A stretch of DNA of 64,000 nt, from NCBI GenBank assembly GCA_963790075.1, contig CAWBNG010000003.1, positions 186,001 through 250,000 of the forward strand. Direction: 5' to 3'. The DNA is from CAYOUV01 sp963790075. GTDB taxonomy: Bacteria; Chloroflexota; Anaerolineae; Anaerolineales; Villigracilaceae. A program made the position numbers and the translations under genes. The notes beneath the pieces are model-generated. The model did no database searches. It was not told the DNA's origin and saw only the letters and a program-made list of their open reading frames with translations. Shown piece by piece: positions 25,738 through 34,476 of the stretch (position 1 is its first letter; every line of letters begins with the position of its first letter).

Positions 25738-27294
25738 ATGGGTTGGGAATTATCGCTACCGGCGGTTACCTTATTGATTACCGCCTGCATCGCAGTCATG
25801 GTCGCCTGGATTAGCTGGCAACGTCGAACAATTCTTGAAGCCAGAACGCTCTTCTGGTTGATGGCCGCCATCACGATCTGGTCTTTAACTGCAGCAATTG
25901 AATCCGGCGCAATCGCACTTGAAACTAAAATATTTTGGTCAAAGGTCGAATATTTAGGGGCCACGTACGCTCCGCCGCTTTTCCTGCTTTTTTGCCTTGA
26001 ATTCACACACCACACAGAAAATCTATCACGACTGAGGCAATATTTGCTGTGGGGCACCCCGGCAGCGATCACGCTCCTGGCAGCCACGAATGAATGGCAC
26101 CACCTGATCTGGACCGGTTTTGCACCCAGCCCGATTCCAGGTAGCAATCTATACATTTACCATCACGGTCCAGCATTCTGGATCTTTATGTTATTTACGT
26201 ATCTCTGCGTCGGGATGGCCACCTGGGTTATCATCAAAACTTACTTCTCGACCTCTCATCTCTATCACAAACAACTCGGGGTAATCCTAATTGGAAGTTT
26301 CCTTCCCTGGCTTGGCAGCTTGCTTTACATCAGCGGGTTAAACCCAATCCCCGGCCTGGACCTGACCCCAATTTCATTTGCCTTCACTGGCGCAATCGTC
26401 TCTGGAGGTTTTTATTATTACCGCCTGTTGGACCTGATGCCGATTGCCCGGGATACCGTCATAGAAAACTTACAAGACGGCGTACTGGTTTTTGATATGC
26501 AAAACCGCATCCTTGACGCCAATCCGGCCGCCTTGCAGATGTTCGATTTACCAGCCACTCCGATCGGAGAAAGTATTGTAGAGACCCTCAGCCGCTGGCC
26601 GGCCCTGGTTGGCATCCTGCTGCAGCAACCCCAAGCTCCGATTGAATTATTAATGGATGAGGCAACCTTCCGCTATATAGATCTGCGATTGATGCCAATT
26701 ATCGGTCACAGCGGCGAACCGACCGGCTACCTGGCCACCATCCACGATGTCACCGAGCGCAAACAAATTGAGGCAGCGCTGGAAGCCAAAACCCGCGAAC
26801 TTCAACTCCTGGCAACCACAGATGATCTGACCGGCTTGGCTAATCGGCGCTTTGCCAACCAGGCGCTCAAATTTGAAATCAGGCGCGCCAAACAATTCCA
26901 GACGCCGCTGTCAGTATTTTTCTTTGATGTGGACAATTTCAAACATATCAACGACACCGCCGGTCACGACTGCGGGGACAAGGTCTTACACCATATCGCA
27001 GAAGAGATCCGCAGGAACATCCGTGCCAGTGACACCGCTGCGCGAATGGGCGGAGACGAATTCCTGTTGATCTTTCCCGACACAGACCTCAACAAAGCCA
27101 AACTGGTGGTTGAGCGCCTGCAAATCGCTTTGAACAATCAGCGCCTGGACTGCGCCAACACATTTTTAACCATCAGCGGCGGCGCAACCCGCATGGTCCA
27201 GGGAGATACTCCCGATTCGATCTTCAAACGCATCGATCAAATGTTGAACCAGGCCAAGGATCAGGGCAAGAATCGCATCTTGCAAGACAACTAG
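25738..27294 (+). CDS. Membrane diguanylate cyclase: 7TM sensor, PAS and GGDEF
   Basis: 518 residues. Residues 1-220 are seven hydrophobic helices of the HisKA_7TM type (FWSKVEYLGATYAPPLFLLF is a characteristic segment). A PAS domain follows at about 235-350 (NLQDGVLVFDMQNRILDANP), then a GGDEF domain at about 360-518 with DDLTGLANRRF, FFDVDNFKHINDTAGHDCGD and an intact active site MGGDEF near residue 437. It should make cyclic di-GMP in response to an unknown signal. No effector gene is adjacent. A TATAAT at 25711-25716 may serve as its -10. Confidence 0.88.
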   Translation: MGWELSLPAVTLLITACIAVMVAWISWQRRTILEARTLFWLMAAITIWSLTAAIESGAIALETKIFWSKVEYLGATYAPPLFLLFCLEFTHHTENLSRLRQYLLWGTPAAITLLAATNEWHHLIWTGFAPSPIPGSNLYIYHHGPAFWIFMLFTYLCVGMATWVIIKTYFSTSHLYHKQLGVILIGSFLPWLGSLLYISGLNPIPGLDLTPISFAFTGAIVSGGFYYYRLLDLMPIARDTVIENLQDGVLVFDMQNRILDANPAALQMFDLPATPIGESIVETLSRWPALVGILLQQPQAPIELLMDEATFRYIDLRLMPIIGHSGEPTGYLATIHDVTERKQIEAALEAKTRELQLLATTDDLTGLANRRFANQALKFEIRRAKQFQTPLSVFFFDVDNFKHINDTAGHDCGDKVLHHIAEEIRRNIRASDTAARMGGDEFLLIFPDTDLNKAKLVVERLQIALNNQRLDCANTFLTISGGATRMVQGDTPDSIFKRIDQMLNQAKDQGKNRILQDN

Positions 27295-27342
27295 CATGCT
27301 TGCATAAAGCCCCTCGAGGGACTATACTCGGACATACCCGCC

Positions 27343-27400
27343 GCAGAGACGCGGAGGACGCAGAGCTTCGCTGTACACTTTGCGCTCTCGGCGTCTCTGC
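27343..27400. repeat. Long imperfect hairpin with GCAGAGACGC arms
   Basis: GCAGAGACGC (27343-27352) is exactly inverted at 27391-27400, with further AGAGC/GCTCT pairing inside. The unit resembles dispersed GCAGAGACGC-type repeats seen in many environmental bacterial genomes. It lies between the diguanylate cyclase stop and the Shine-Dalgarno sequence of the next gene, where it could act as a terminator or leader structure. Confidence 0.5.
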
Positions 27401-27419
27401 ATTATGAACAGGAGGACAG

Positions 27420-28562
27420 ATGAAATTCGAAACACTTGCCATCCACGCCGGGCAGCAGCCCGATCCAAATAATGGCGCGGTGATGACCCCGATCTACCAG
27501 ACCTCGACTTATAAACAGGATGGGGTCGGAAAACCACGCCAGGGCTACGAATATTCGCGTACAAAGAATCCCACCCGGCTGGCGCTCGAGGAATGCCTGG
27601 CTGCACTCGAAGGTGGGTCGCATGCTCTGGCTTTTGCGTCCGGTTTAGCTGCCACCACCACAGTGCTGCAAATGCTGCAATCCGGCGATCACGTGCTGGC
27701 CGGGAATGATGTCTACGGCGGGACTTACAGACTTTTCGAAAAGGTCTTCCGTCCCTTCGGATTGGACTTCAACTTCGTCGACACAACCGATCCGGAGAAT
27801 GTGGCAGAAGCACTTACCCCGCAAACGCGCCTGGTCTGGCTCGAGACGCCCACCAACCCTCTGCTGAGTGTCAGCGACCTGCGGGCAGTAGCCGAAGCCG
27901 TTCACGCGCATCCCGCGCATCCGCTGCTGGCGGTGGACAACACCTTTGCCACGCCTTACAATCAACGTCCGTTAGACCTGGGCGCGGACCTGGTGGTGCA
28001 CTCAACTACCAAATACCTGGGCGGACATTCGGATGTGGTTGGCGGCGCGGTCATTGTCAAGGAACCGGCACTTTTCGAAAAACTGGCCTACCTGCAAAAC
28101 GCAGCTGGGGCTGTACCGGGACCCATGGACTGCTTCCTGGTCTTGCGCGGGATCAAGACCCTGTCTGTGCGCATGGAACGGCATGCCCAGAACGCCGTCC
28201 GCATCGCGGATTACCTGGTTGCACATCCCAAAGTGGCTTCGGTGTTGTACCCTTTTCATGCCTCCCACCCACAATACGGGATCGCCCGCAATCAAATGAA
28301 AAGCGGAGGAGGGATGGTATCTTTCGTGATGCAGGCCGGAGCGGCAGCAGCGGTCAAAGTGGCAGAGCAGACCCAGCTCTTCACGCTGGCCGAGTCGCTG
28401 GGCGGCGTCGAATCGCTGATCGAAGTCCCGGCCGCCATGACGCATTTGTCCACCCAGGGTTCACCGATGGAAGTCGATCCCGGCCTGGTACGCCTGTCAG
28501 TCGGCCTCGAAAACATTGAAGACCTGCTGGAAGACCTTGAAAGGGCACTGGCGCAGGCTTAA
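27420..28562 (+). CDS. Trans-sulfuration PLP enzyme: cystathionine gamma-lyase/synthase
   Basis: 380 residues, full length. FETLAIHAGQQPDP and YSRTKNPTRLALEECLAALE are the family N-terminal motifs, LAVDNTFATPYNQRPLDLGA contains the PLP-contacting Asp, and VVHSTTKYLGGHSDVVGG the Schiff-base Lys. Gamma-lyase and gamma-synthase cannot be separated by eye. With a cystathionine beta-synthase encoded at 29304-30716, reverse trans-sulfuration (homocysteine to cysteine) is the likely use. AGGAGG precedes the ATG. Confidence 0.9.
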   Translation: MKFETLAIHAGQQPDPNNGAVMTPIYQTSTYKQDGVGKPRQGYEYSRTKNPTRLALEECLAALEGGSHALAFASGLAATTTVLQMLQSGDHVLAGNDVYGGTYRLFEKVFRPFGLDFNFVDTTDPENVAEALTPQTRLVWLETPTNPLLSVSDLRAVAEAVHAHPAHPLLAVDNTFATPYNQRPLDLGADLVVHSTTKYLGGHSDVVGGAVIVKEPALFEKLAYLQNAAGAVPGPMDCFLVLRGIKTLSVRMERHAQNAVRIADYLVAHPKVASVLYPFHASHPQYGIARNQMKSGGGMVSFVMQAGAAAAVKVAEQTQLFTLAESLGGVESLIEVPAAMTHLSTQGSPMEVDPGLVRLSVGLENIEDLLEDLERALAQA

Positions 28563-28754
28563 CCCAAAAGATCGATATTGATTATAAAAAAGGAAATCAG
28601 AATGAGAAGGTGGCTGTGCCGTGACAAATTGAGCGTGCGTTTGGCGATAACTGCCGGGGTCTAGAATCAGGAGTCTTATCGCTTGATTTGAAGCCAAATC
28701 TGCGCTATCCTGATAAGGTCAATCACATTCTATCCTGCCCGAGAAAGGATCCCC

Positions 28755-29216
28755 ATGGAATCTTCCAAACCTCCCTTTACCCTGTGGTTATTATTGTTCT
28801 TCTTGTTTTTGCTGGCGCTCGGGGGACTCTTCGGGGCGGTCAACTTCCTGAGCGACCCAAGTGGGGCAGCGCTGGGCATGAGCAGTGAACTGGCAAGGCT
28901 GCCTGTCTCGGATTACAGGCTGCCGGGACTGTTCTTATTGATCGTCATGTGCATCTACCCGCTGTTTTTAAGTTATGGCATGCTGCGACAACCGCACTGG
29001 GGCTTAGGCGCGCGTCTGACCGCCTGGAGCAAATCCTACTGGGCCTGGGCCGGGACGCTGATCCTGGGTATCGTATTGGCCTTGTGGCTCGGCTTACAAG
29101 CAGTGTATATCGGCTTCGGCGCGCCGAGCCAGTGGTTCACAGCTTTCCTGGATGTCATGATCCTGCTGTTGACCCTGCTTCCGCCAGTGCGCAAATTCTT
29201 CGCCGAACCGCGCTAA
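28755..29216 (+). CDS. Hypothetical four-helix membrane protein
   Basis: 153 residues with four hydrophobic segments (LWLLLFFLFLLALGGLFGAV; the PGLFLLIVMCIYPLFLSYG region; YWAWAGTLILGIVLALWLG; the FLDVMILLLTLLPP region) and short loops. AGAAAGGA lies about 8 bases before the ATG. No motif or family was recognised. It sits between the two trans-sulfuration genes without an obvious link to them. Confidence 0.55.
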   Translation: MESSKPPFTLWLLLFFLFLLALGGLFGAVNFLSDPSGAALGMSSELARLPVSDYRLPGLFLLIVMCIYPLFLSYGMLRQPHWGLGARLTAWSKSYWAWAGTLILGIVLALWLGLQAVYIGFGAPSQWFTAFLDVMILLLTLLPPVRKFFAEPR

Positions 29217-29303
29217 ACAGGTCTCTCTCCCGGTTGACGACCCCTATCCCTCCCGTTCTGCTGAATCAGGGAGGGATAGTTATATTTCACTGAAGTGTGG
29301 TGT

Positions 29304-30716
29304 TTAGAGCTTCCCGGCCAGGTAATCCAGCACGTCGATTTTGGTCAGGATGCCCACCGGGCGATCATCGTCGACTACTAACAGGGCAAATCCTTCGGTC
29401 AGGGATGGCATGGCCCCTTCCAGTGTGGTATCGGGCGCGAAGACCGCCTGGGCTGGCTGCACCAACCCGTCGATGACCTCGTCCTGGGAGTGCTGGTGCT
29501 CGTTAAGCAGGTGGTTGAGCAGGTCGACTTCCTCGATCAGGCCGACCAGCTTTCCAGCCTGACCCGTGACCGGCATTTGGGAGATGGCATGCCGGCGCAT
29601 GGTCGCCATGACGTCGCGCATTTGGTCGCCCAGAGCCGCAGCGTAGAGCGTTTTATCAGCCTTGGCAGTCAGCAGGTCGCCCAGCGTCACCTCGCCGAAT
29701 TCCAGCTGCATGAAGGCGTTTTCACGCATCCACTTGTTGTCGTAAAACTTGGAAAGATAGCGCGAGCCGGAATCGGGAAAGATGACCACCACCAGCCGCC
29801 CAGCCGGCAGGTCCCGCGCGTACTTGAGTGCCCCGGCCAGGGCTGCGCCCGAGGAGCCTCCCGCGAAGATACCTTCCTGACGCACCAGCTGACGCGCCAT
29901 CAGGAACCCTTCGCGATCGTTAACCCGCACGATCTCGTCCACGACGGACAGGTCCGTGGTCGAGGGCAGGAAATCCTCGCCGATGCCCTCCAATTTATAG
30001 GTGGTAGCCTCCACCCCCGGCGGGACCTGGCCGTCGTTCTCCCAGATCTCCTTCAGGATCGAACCGGCAATATCCACGCCGACGATGCGAACTTCAGGAT
30101 TCTTGCTTTTTAAATATCGTCCGACCCCGCTGATCGTCCCGCCCGTGCCCATACCGATGACCACGTCGGTCACCTGCCCGCCGGTCTGCTCCCACAACTC
30201 CGGGCCGGTGGTCAGCTCGTGGGTTTTAGGATTGTCCGGGTTGTGATACTGGTTGGCCAGGATGGCGTTGGGCGTCTCGCGCGCGAAGCGCTTGGCAACT
30301 TCGTAGTACGAACGCGGGTCATCCGGCGCGACAGCCGTTGGCGTGATGACCACCTTGGCTCCAAAGGCGCGCAGCAGCTTGATTTTTTCTTCGCTCATCT
30401 TGTCCGGCATGACGAAGATGGTCTTGTAGCCCTTGATGGCAGACGCAATCGCCAACCCGACCCCGGTGTTGCCGGAGGTGGCTTCGACCACCGTCCCGCC
30501 CGGCTTGAGCTGGCCGCGTTTTTCGGCTTGCTCGATGATGTACAAACCGACCCGATCCTTGACGGACCCGCCGGGATTGAGGTATTCCAGTTTGGCGTAC
30601 AGCGGGCAGGGGGTTTCCTGGGCGATACGTCCCAGCCGCACCAGCGGCGTCCAACCGATCGCGCCCAGGATATTGTCGTACACGTGCAAATCTGCCGAAG
30701 GGGATAAAGCGGGCAT
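29304..30716 (-). CDS. cbs: Cystathionine beta-synthase
   Basis: 470 residues. Residues 1-320 are the fold-type II PLP catalytic domain: YLNPGGSVKDRVGLYI with the Schiff-base Lys, EATSGNTGVGLAIASAIKGY, and GMGTGGTISGVGRYLK for the phosphate. Residues about 340-470 are two CBS modules (MRDVMATMRRHAISQMPVTG and PVGILTKIDVLDYLAGKL). The CBS tail distinguishes it from plain cysteine synthase. AAGGAG precedes the ATG. It condenses serine and homocysteine to cystathionine, working with the enzyme at 27420-28562. Confidence 0.88.
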   Translation of the reverse strand: MPALSPSADLHVYDNILGAIGWTPLVRLGRIAQETPCPLYAKLEYLNPGGSVKDRVGLYIIEQAEKRGQLKPGGTVVEATSGNTGVGLAIASAIKGYKTIFVMPDKMSEEKIKLLRAFGAKVVITPTAVAPDDPRSYYEVAKRFARETPNAILANQYHNPDNPKTHELTTGPELWEQTGGQVTDVVIGMGTGGTISGVGRYLKSKNPEVRIVGVDIAGSILKEIWENDGQVPPGVEATTYKLEGIGEDFLPSTTDLSVVDEIVRVNDREGFLMARQLVRQEGIFAGGSSGAALAGALKYARDLPAGRLVVVIFPDSGSRYLSKFYDNKWMRENAFMQLEFGEVTLGDLLTAKADKTLYAAALGDQMRDVMATMRRHAISQMPVTGQAGKLVGLIEEVDLLNHLLNEHQHSQDEVIDGLVQPAQAVFAPDTTLEGAMPSLTEGFALLVVDDDRPVGILTKIDVLDYLAGKL

Positions 30717-30766
30717 TCCAGCTCCTTATTTGATATCTGGCGAATTGTACCGCAATCGTCAAAAGC

Positions 30767-30799
30767 AGGTGGCAGTCATTTTATTCATGACCGCCACCT
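30767..30799 (-). terminator. Terminator of the cysM-moeZ operon
   Basis: On the minus strand AGGTGGCGGTCAT (30799-30787) pairs with ATGACTGCCACCT (30779-30767) apart from one mismatch, followed by GCTTTT. It lies about 45 bases after the moeZ stop and before the CBS start, separating the two units. Confidence 0.65.
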
Positions 30800-30843
30800 A
30801 AAAAAACCAATATTTGACCATCTTTTATTTGTGACCTACACTC

Positions 30844-32016
30844 CTAATACACCGGCAGATCGCGGTCCACTTCGCGCGCCCAGGCGTTGATGCCACCCTT
30901 CAGGTTCCTGACCTTTTTAAACCCGGCGCTGACCAGCAATTCCAGCGCGCGCGTCGAGCGCGTCCCGGCCTTGCAGAAGACGACCATCTCTTCGGCCGAA
31001 TCCAGCTCGGACAGGCGCGCCGCCAATTGCCCCAGCGGGATATTGTCTGCATGCGGCAGGGCGGAAATTTGCAATTCGTGCGGCTCGCGCACATCGATCA
31101 GGCGCAGATGATCCCCTTGCAGGCGTTTGGCCAGTTCGGGGGCGCTGATATCCCATTGCGCGCCGGCTGAACCTTCCTCATGGTCGTGACCGGGCACGCC
31201 GCAGAATTCCTCGTAGTCGATCAGTTCGGTCACTTTCGGATTGGGACCGCAGACCTTGCAGTTGGGGTTCTTTTTGAGGTTGACGTACTCGAACGACATA
31301 TCCAGCGCATTGTAGAGCAGCAGCCGCCCGGACAGGCTGGTCCCGATGCCCAACAGGACCTTGAGCGCTTCGGTGGCCTGGATCGTGCCAATCGTACCGG
31401 GCAATACGCCCAGCACGCCACCTTCGGCGCAGGAGGGGACCAGTCCTGGCGGCGGCGGTTCGGGGAAGATGCAGCGATAGCAGGGTCCGTCCTGGTAGTT
31501 GAACAGGCTGGCCTGCCCATCGAAGCGGAAGATCGAGCCGTAGACGTTGGGCTTGCCCAGCATGACAGCCACATCGTTGGTCAGGTAGCGCGTCGGGAAA
31601 TTGTCAGTGCCGTCGATCAACACGTCGTAATCTGCGGCGATCCCCATGGCGTTCTCGGAGGTGAAGGGCTGGTTGTAGACCGTCACCTCGATGTCGGGAT
31701 TCAGGTCCAACATACGCTCGCGGGCCAACTCGACCTTGAGCTTGCCAACCGTGGCCGTGCCGTGGATCACCTGGCGCTGCAGGTTGGACTGGTCGACCAC
31801 GTCGTAATCGACCAGCCCGATGTGCCCAACCCCGGCCGCAGCCAGGTAGAGCGCCACCGGGGAGCCAAGGCCGCCTGTGCCGATCAACAGCGCGGACGAG
31901 CCTTTGAGCTTGCGCTGGCCATCCAATCCCACTTCCGGGATCAACAGGTGGCGCGAATAGCGCAGGATCTCCTCGCGAGTCAGCGGCGGCAGGGCCGGCG
32001 GTTTAGGAAATTCCAT
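30844..32016 (-). CDS. moeZ: MoeZ-type adenylyltransferase-sulfurtransferase (ThiF/MoeB plus rhodanese)
   Basis: 390 residues. Residues 1-270 are the E1-like ThiF/MoeB domain: EILRYSRHLLIPEVGLDGQ, LLIGTGGLGSPVALYLAAAG for ATP, DGTDNFPTRYLTND, and two CxxC zinc pairs (CYRC and CKVC). Residues 285-390 are a rhodanese domain with active-site Cys in VVFCKAGTRSTRAL. Such fusions adenylate the C-terminal Gly of ThiS/MoaD/CysO-like carriers and transfer sulfur to form a thiocarboxylate. The start is 3 bases after the cysO stop; the Shine-Dalgarno GGAGG is supplied by the Gly-Gly codons of cysO. It is the last gene of the cys operon. Confidence 0.9.
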   Translation of the reverse strand: MEFPKPPALPPLTREEILRYSRHLLIPEVGLDGQRKLKGSSALLIGTGGLGSPVALYLAAAGVGHIGLVDYDVVDQSNLQRQVIHGTATVGKLKVELARERMLDLNPDIEVTVYNQPFTSENAMGIAADYDVLIDGTDNFPTRYLTNDVAVMLGKPNVYGSIFRFDGQASLFNYQDGPCYRCIFPEPPPPGLVPSCAEGGVLGVLPGTIGTIQATEALKVLLGIGTSLSGRLLLYNALDMSFEYVNLKKNPNCKVCGPNPKVTELIDYEEFCGVPGHDHEEGSAGAQWDISAPELAKRLQGDHLRLIDVREPHELQISALPHADNIPLGQLAARLSELDSAEEMVVFCKAGTRSTRALELLVSAGFKKVRNLKGGINAWAREVDRDLPVY

Positions 32017-32019
32017 CTT

Positions 32020-32298
32020 TCAGCAACCTCCTGCAATCGACGGCAGGATCATCAAGCGGTCGCCGTCCTTGAGCGGGGTTTGCACCCCGTCCAGGTTGCG
32101 GATATCGTCGTCGTTGACGAACAAGTTGACGAAACTGCGCAGCTGTTCCTGGTCGTTGTACAAATGTGGCTTGAGCGCCGGATAGCGTCTCAGCAGTTCG
32201 TCGATGGCTTCGGCGACATTATTCACCGAAACCTGGACTTCACTCTGGCCCTCGGTATACGGGCGCAGGGGTGTTGGGATTCGCAAAGTTGTCATCAT
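32020..32298 (-). CDS. cysO: CysO/MoaD-like sulfur carrier protein ending Gly-Gly-Cys
   Basis: 92 residues with a beta-grasp fold of the MoaD/ThiS/CysO type (LRIPTPLRPYTEGQSEVQV; VNDDDIRNLDGVQTPLKDGD; LMILPSIAG). The usual carrier ends exactly in Gly-Gly; here the codons read GCA GGA GGT TGC TGA, so the protein ends AGGC, with one extra Cys. In known relatives with extended tails (QbsE, HcyS) a JAMM protease trims the extension before thiocarboxylation, and a JAMM gene is in this operon. Alternatively the encoded tail mimics the CysO-Cys adduct that Mec cleaves. Neighbours are moeZ downstream and an unknown 103-residue protein upstream. Confidence 0.87.
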   Translation of the reverse strand: MMTTLRIPTPLRPYTEGQSEVQVSVNNVAEAIDELLRRYPALKPHLYNDQEQLRSFVNLFVNDDDIRNLDGVQTPLKDGDRLMILPSIAGGC

Positions 32299-32323
32299 TA
32301 CCTCTATTTTACAACCACCGGGA

Positions 32324-32635
32324 TTATCCTGCCGCGGGAACCGGCTCGCAGCCCCCGCGCTGGACGACCGCCTCGCAGCTCGAGGACGGGACGATCTCGA
32401 CCGTACCCGCCTGAGCGAAAGGCTGCATGAAGTTTTCGATATAAGCCTGCTCCTCCGCTTCGATAATCATTACAAAAGTATGCTGACCATCGAGCACAGC
32501 CTCACCCTGCAGGTCCAGGCCAAACTTACGCGCGTTGGCTTTACTGATGTGCTGGAGCAGCATCTGTCCCATCTGGGGATCTTTGGCGGGGCAGGTCTCC
32601 GCCGAATGCTGGTGACGTACGAAATAAAGTGCCAT
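32324..32635 (-). CDS. Uncharacterised 103-residue protein in the cys operon
   Basis: It begins MALYFVRHQHSAETCPAKDP, with a His/Cys cluster close to the N-terminus, then MGQMLLQHISKANARKFGL and a beta-strand region VLDGQHTFVMIIEAEEQAYI, suggesting a small ferredoxin-like alpha/beta fold. The C-terminus has two more Cys residues (SSSCEAVV; RGGCEPVPAAG). GGAG stands 7 bases before the ATG. It is embedded between the JAMM and CysO genes with gaps of 12 and 25 bases, so a role in sulfur transfer is likely by context, but I cannot name the family. Confidence 0.7.
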   Translation of the reverse strand: MALYFVRHQHSAETCPAKDPQMGQMLLQHISKANARKFGLDLQGEAVLDGQHTFVMIIEAEEQAYIENFMQPFAQAGTVEIVPSSSCEAVVQRGGCEPVPAAG

Positions 32636-32647
32636 GGTAATTCTCCG

Positions 32648-33073
32648 TTATGCTTTGATTTGGATGATTTCTTCCACAAACCGCGAACGATCCTCTTCCA
32701 GGCGCCAGGAGCGCGACTCGACCGCTTTTCCAGCCTCGACGCTGGTAATGATGTACGAAAAGAACGGTTGCGCCCACTGGCGGTCGAACTCGGACGGCTG
32801 GTCCGGGTGGTCTGGATGCGAATGGAAGACGCCGATCAGGTTCAACCCGAGCCGCTCCGCTTCCAATTCAGCCTTGAGATAATCCTCAGGCGTGATCAGG
32901 TAGCGGTTGTAGCGGGCTGTATCCTCGCGCGCGTTAGGCAGCGGAAAGAGCGCCGTCACCCGGCGGCTTTCGCCGTCTGCGCCAAGCAGGAAACCTGCCC
33001 CTTCTTCGGGGTAAGCTCCTTCGCCATGGGCATGGATTTTTTGCAGGATATGCTCTGACAGATTCAATGCCAT
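32648..33073 (-). CDS. mec: JAMM/MPN metalloprotease (Mec-like, CysO-cysteine peptidase)
   Basis: 141 residues. The zinc-site residues are all visible: Glu in YPEEGAGFLLG (about residue 24) and HSHPDHPDQPSEFD (HxH...SxxD). This is the arrangement of Mec from mycobacteria and of QbsD/HcyD, which hydrolyse the bond after Gly-Gly of sulfur-carrier proteins. RYNRYLITPEDYLKAELEAE is also typical of the bacterial Mec group. It starts 3 bases after the preceding gene. Its probable substrate is the CysO-like carrier 350 bases downstream, either as a CysO-Cys adduct or its encoded Cys tail. Confidence 0.88.
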   Translation of the reverse strand: MALNLSEHILQKIHAHGEGAYPEEGAGFLLGADGESRRVTALFPLPNAREDTARYNRYLITPEDYLKAELEAERLGLNLIGVFHSHPDHPDQPSEFDRQWAQPFFSYIITSVEAGKAVESRSWRLEEDRSRFVEEIIQIKA

Positions 33074-33076
33074 CTT

Positions 33077-33526
33077 CTAAACCTCAATTGTTTTGAGTTC
33101 CGCGCTGAAATGTTCACGGTCGTCTGCCTCGGCGATCTGGCTGCCGGCTTGTTCCGCCTGGGTGTAATAATCCCTGGCGCTGACACGATCGCCAGCCGCC
33201 ACACAAGCGCGGGCCAGGGCTTCGTAGGCAAAAGCCAGGTCGAAATCCGCGATTTGATTTTCCCGGCAGATCTCCAGCGAGCGGTGGGCGTGGTACAACG
33301 CGGGCTCGCCCCGTCCCACTACGGAATAGACGCGTGAGATCTGCCACTCCCCGCGCGCCAGATTCAACGCCGTCCCGACCTCCCCCCAGTGGAAGCGCGA
33401 AGCGTGCGCTGCGTGGATCATGGTGTCGTTTTCTTCCTGGCTGCGCTTGGGTTTGTCCAGCAATTCCCAGGTGTAATTAAAAAGATCGACTGCCATCTGG
33501 CGCTGCGGATCCTTGGTCTCGGCCAT
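33077..33526 (-). CDS. TPR-like helical protein in the cys operon
   Basis: 149 residues from the ATG at 33526, overlapping the cysM stop by one base (TAATG). The sequence is all-helical with repeat-like segments: NLARGEWQISRVYSVVGRGE, ALYHAHRSLEICRENQI, FDLAFAYEALARACVAAGD, SARDYYTQAEQAG. These fit two to three tetratricopeptide repeats with the small-residue positions conserved. It is likely a protein-interaction module; its presence between CysM and JAMM suggests it could organise the carrier-protein enzymes. No exact family is recognised. Confidence 0.68.
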   Translation of the reverse strand: MAETKDPQRQMAVDLFNYTWELLDKPKRSQEENDTMIHAAHASRFHWGEVGTALNLARGEWQISRVYSVVGRGEPALYHAHRSLEICRENQIADFDLAFAYEALARACVAAGDRVSARDYYTQAEQAGSQIAEADDREHFSAELKTIEV

Positions 33527-34476
33527 TATTTGGGCCTCCACAAATTGGTGTCACTGAGATATTTGTAGCCGGCATCCGGGAAAAGCGTCACCACCAGACC
33601 CTGCTCCAGTTCGGAAGCCAGCTGCAGCGCGGCCAAAGCCGCCGCCCCTGACGAGATACCGACGAACAGGCCTTCTTCGCGCGCCAGGCGTTGCACCATT
33701 TCATAGGCTGCTTCGGTCTGAACTCCGATCACCCGGTCCGGAAAATCCGGTTCGTAGATCCCGGGTTGGATGGCGGTTGGCAGGTGCTTCAAACCTTCCA
33801 GACCGTGGAAGGGGGAATCCGGTTGCACGGCGACCAACTGCACTTGCGGGTTGACCTCGCGTAAATAGCGGCCGGTCCCCGTCAAAGTGCCAGTCGTTCC
33901 CAGGCCAGCCACGAAATGCGTCACCTGGCCGTCAGTCTGCGCGAAGATCTCGGGACCAGTGGTCTGGTAATGCGCCTGCCAGTTGGCAGGATTGTCATAT
34001 TGGTTCGCGTACCAGTAAAGGTCCGGATCCGCCTCGGCCATTTGGCGTGCCACCAGGAGCGCTCCGTCAGAGCCTTCGGTTGGGTCGGTCAGCACCAGTT
34101 CCGCGCCTAAAGCACGCAGGATGGCGATCCGCTCAGGGCTGGCATTACCCGGGATGGTCAATGTGACCGGGATGCCCAGGGCCGCGCCGTAAGTGGCATA
34201 GGCGATGCCCATATTGCCGGAGGTCGAATCGAGCAGGCGTTTCCCGTCCGTTAATTTTCCCTGCGCCCGGGCACTATGGATGATATTCAGAGCCGGCCGG
34301 TCTTTAACCGAGCCTCCGGGATTGAACCATTCGGCTTTGGCCAGAACCTGCACGCGGACAGGCAGATCCGCGCTCACGCGCCTCAATGGCAGAAGCGGGG
34401 TGTTACCCGCATGAGCTTCCAGACCGGGTGCCCGTTTAGGCTGGATGTCTGTAAATTTATATTTGACCAGTGTCAC
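33526..34476 (-). CDS. cysM: Cysteine synthase, CysM type
   Basis: 316 residues from a GTG at 34476 with GGAG 8 bases upstream; the longer frame upstream runs through the leader terminator and is not credible. Fold-type II PLP motifs: GNTPLLPLRRV, WFNPGGSVKDRPALNII with the Schiff-base Lys, LDSTSGNMGIAYATYGAALG, and GLGTTGTLTGTGRYL. Mycobacterial CysM uses O-phosphoserine with thiocarboxylated CysO; the shared operon with cysO, mec and moeZ argues for that chemistry here. It is the first gene of the six-gene operon and is preceded by a structured leader. Confidence 0.88.
   Translation of the reverse strand: MTLVKYKFTDIQPKRAPGLEAHAGNTPLLPLRRVSADLPVRVQVLAKAEWFNPGGSVKDRPALNIIHSARAQGKLTDGKRLLDSTSGNMGIAYATYGAALGIPVTLTIPGNASPERIAILRALGAELVLTDPTEGSDGALLVARQMAEADPDLYWYANQYDNPANWQAHYQTTGPEIFAQTDGQVTHFVAGLGTTGTLTGTGRYLREVNPQVQLVAVQPDSPFHGLEGLKHLPTAIQPGIYEPDFPDRVIGVQTEAAYEMVQRLAREEGLFVGISSGAAALAALQLASELEQGLVVTLFPDAGYKYLSDTNLWRPK

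Noticed and set aside
31180..32430. A 416-codon plus-strand open frame over moeZ and cysO
   Set aside because: It is antisense to two clearly conserved genes, has low-complexity composition typical of GC-rich shadow frames and no family motif.
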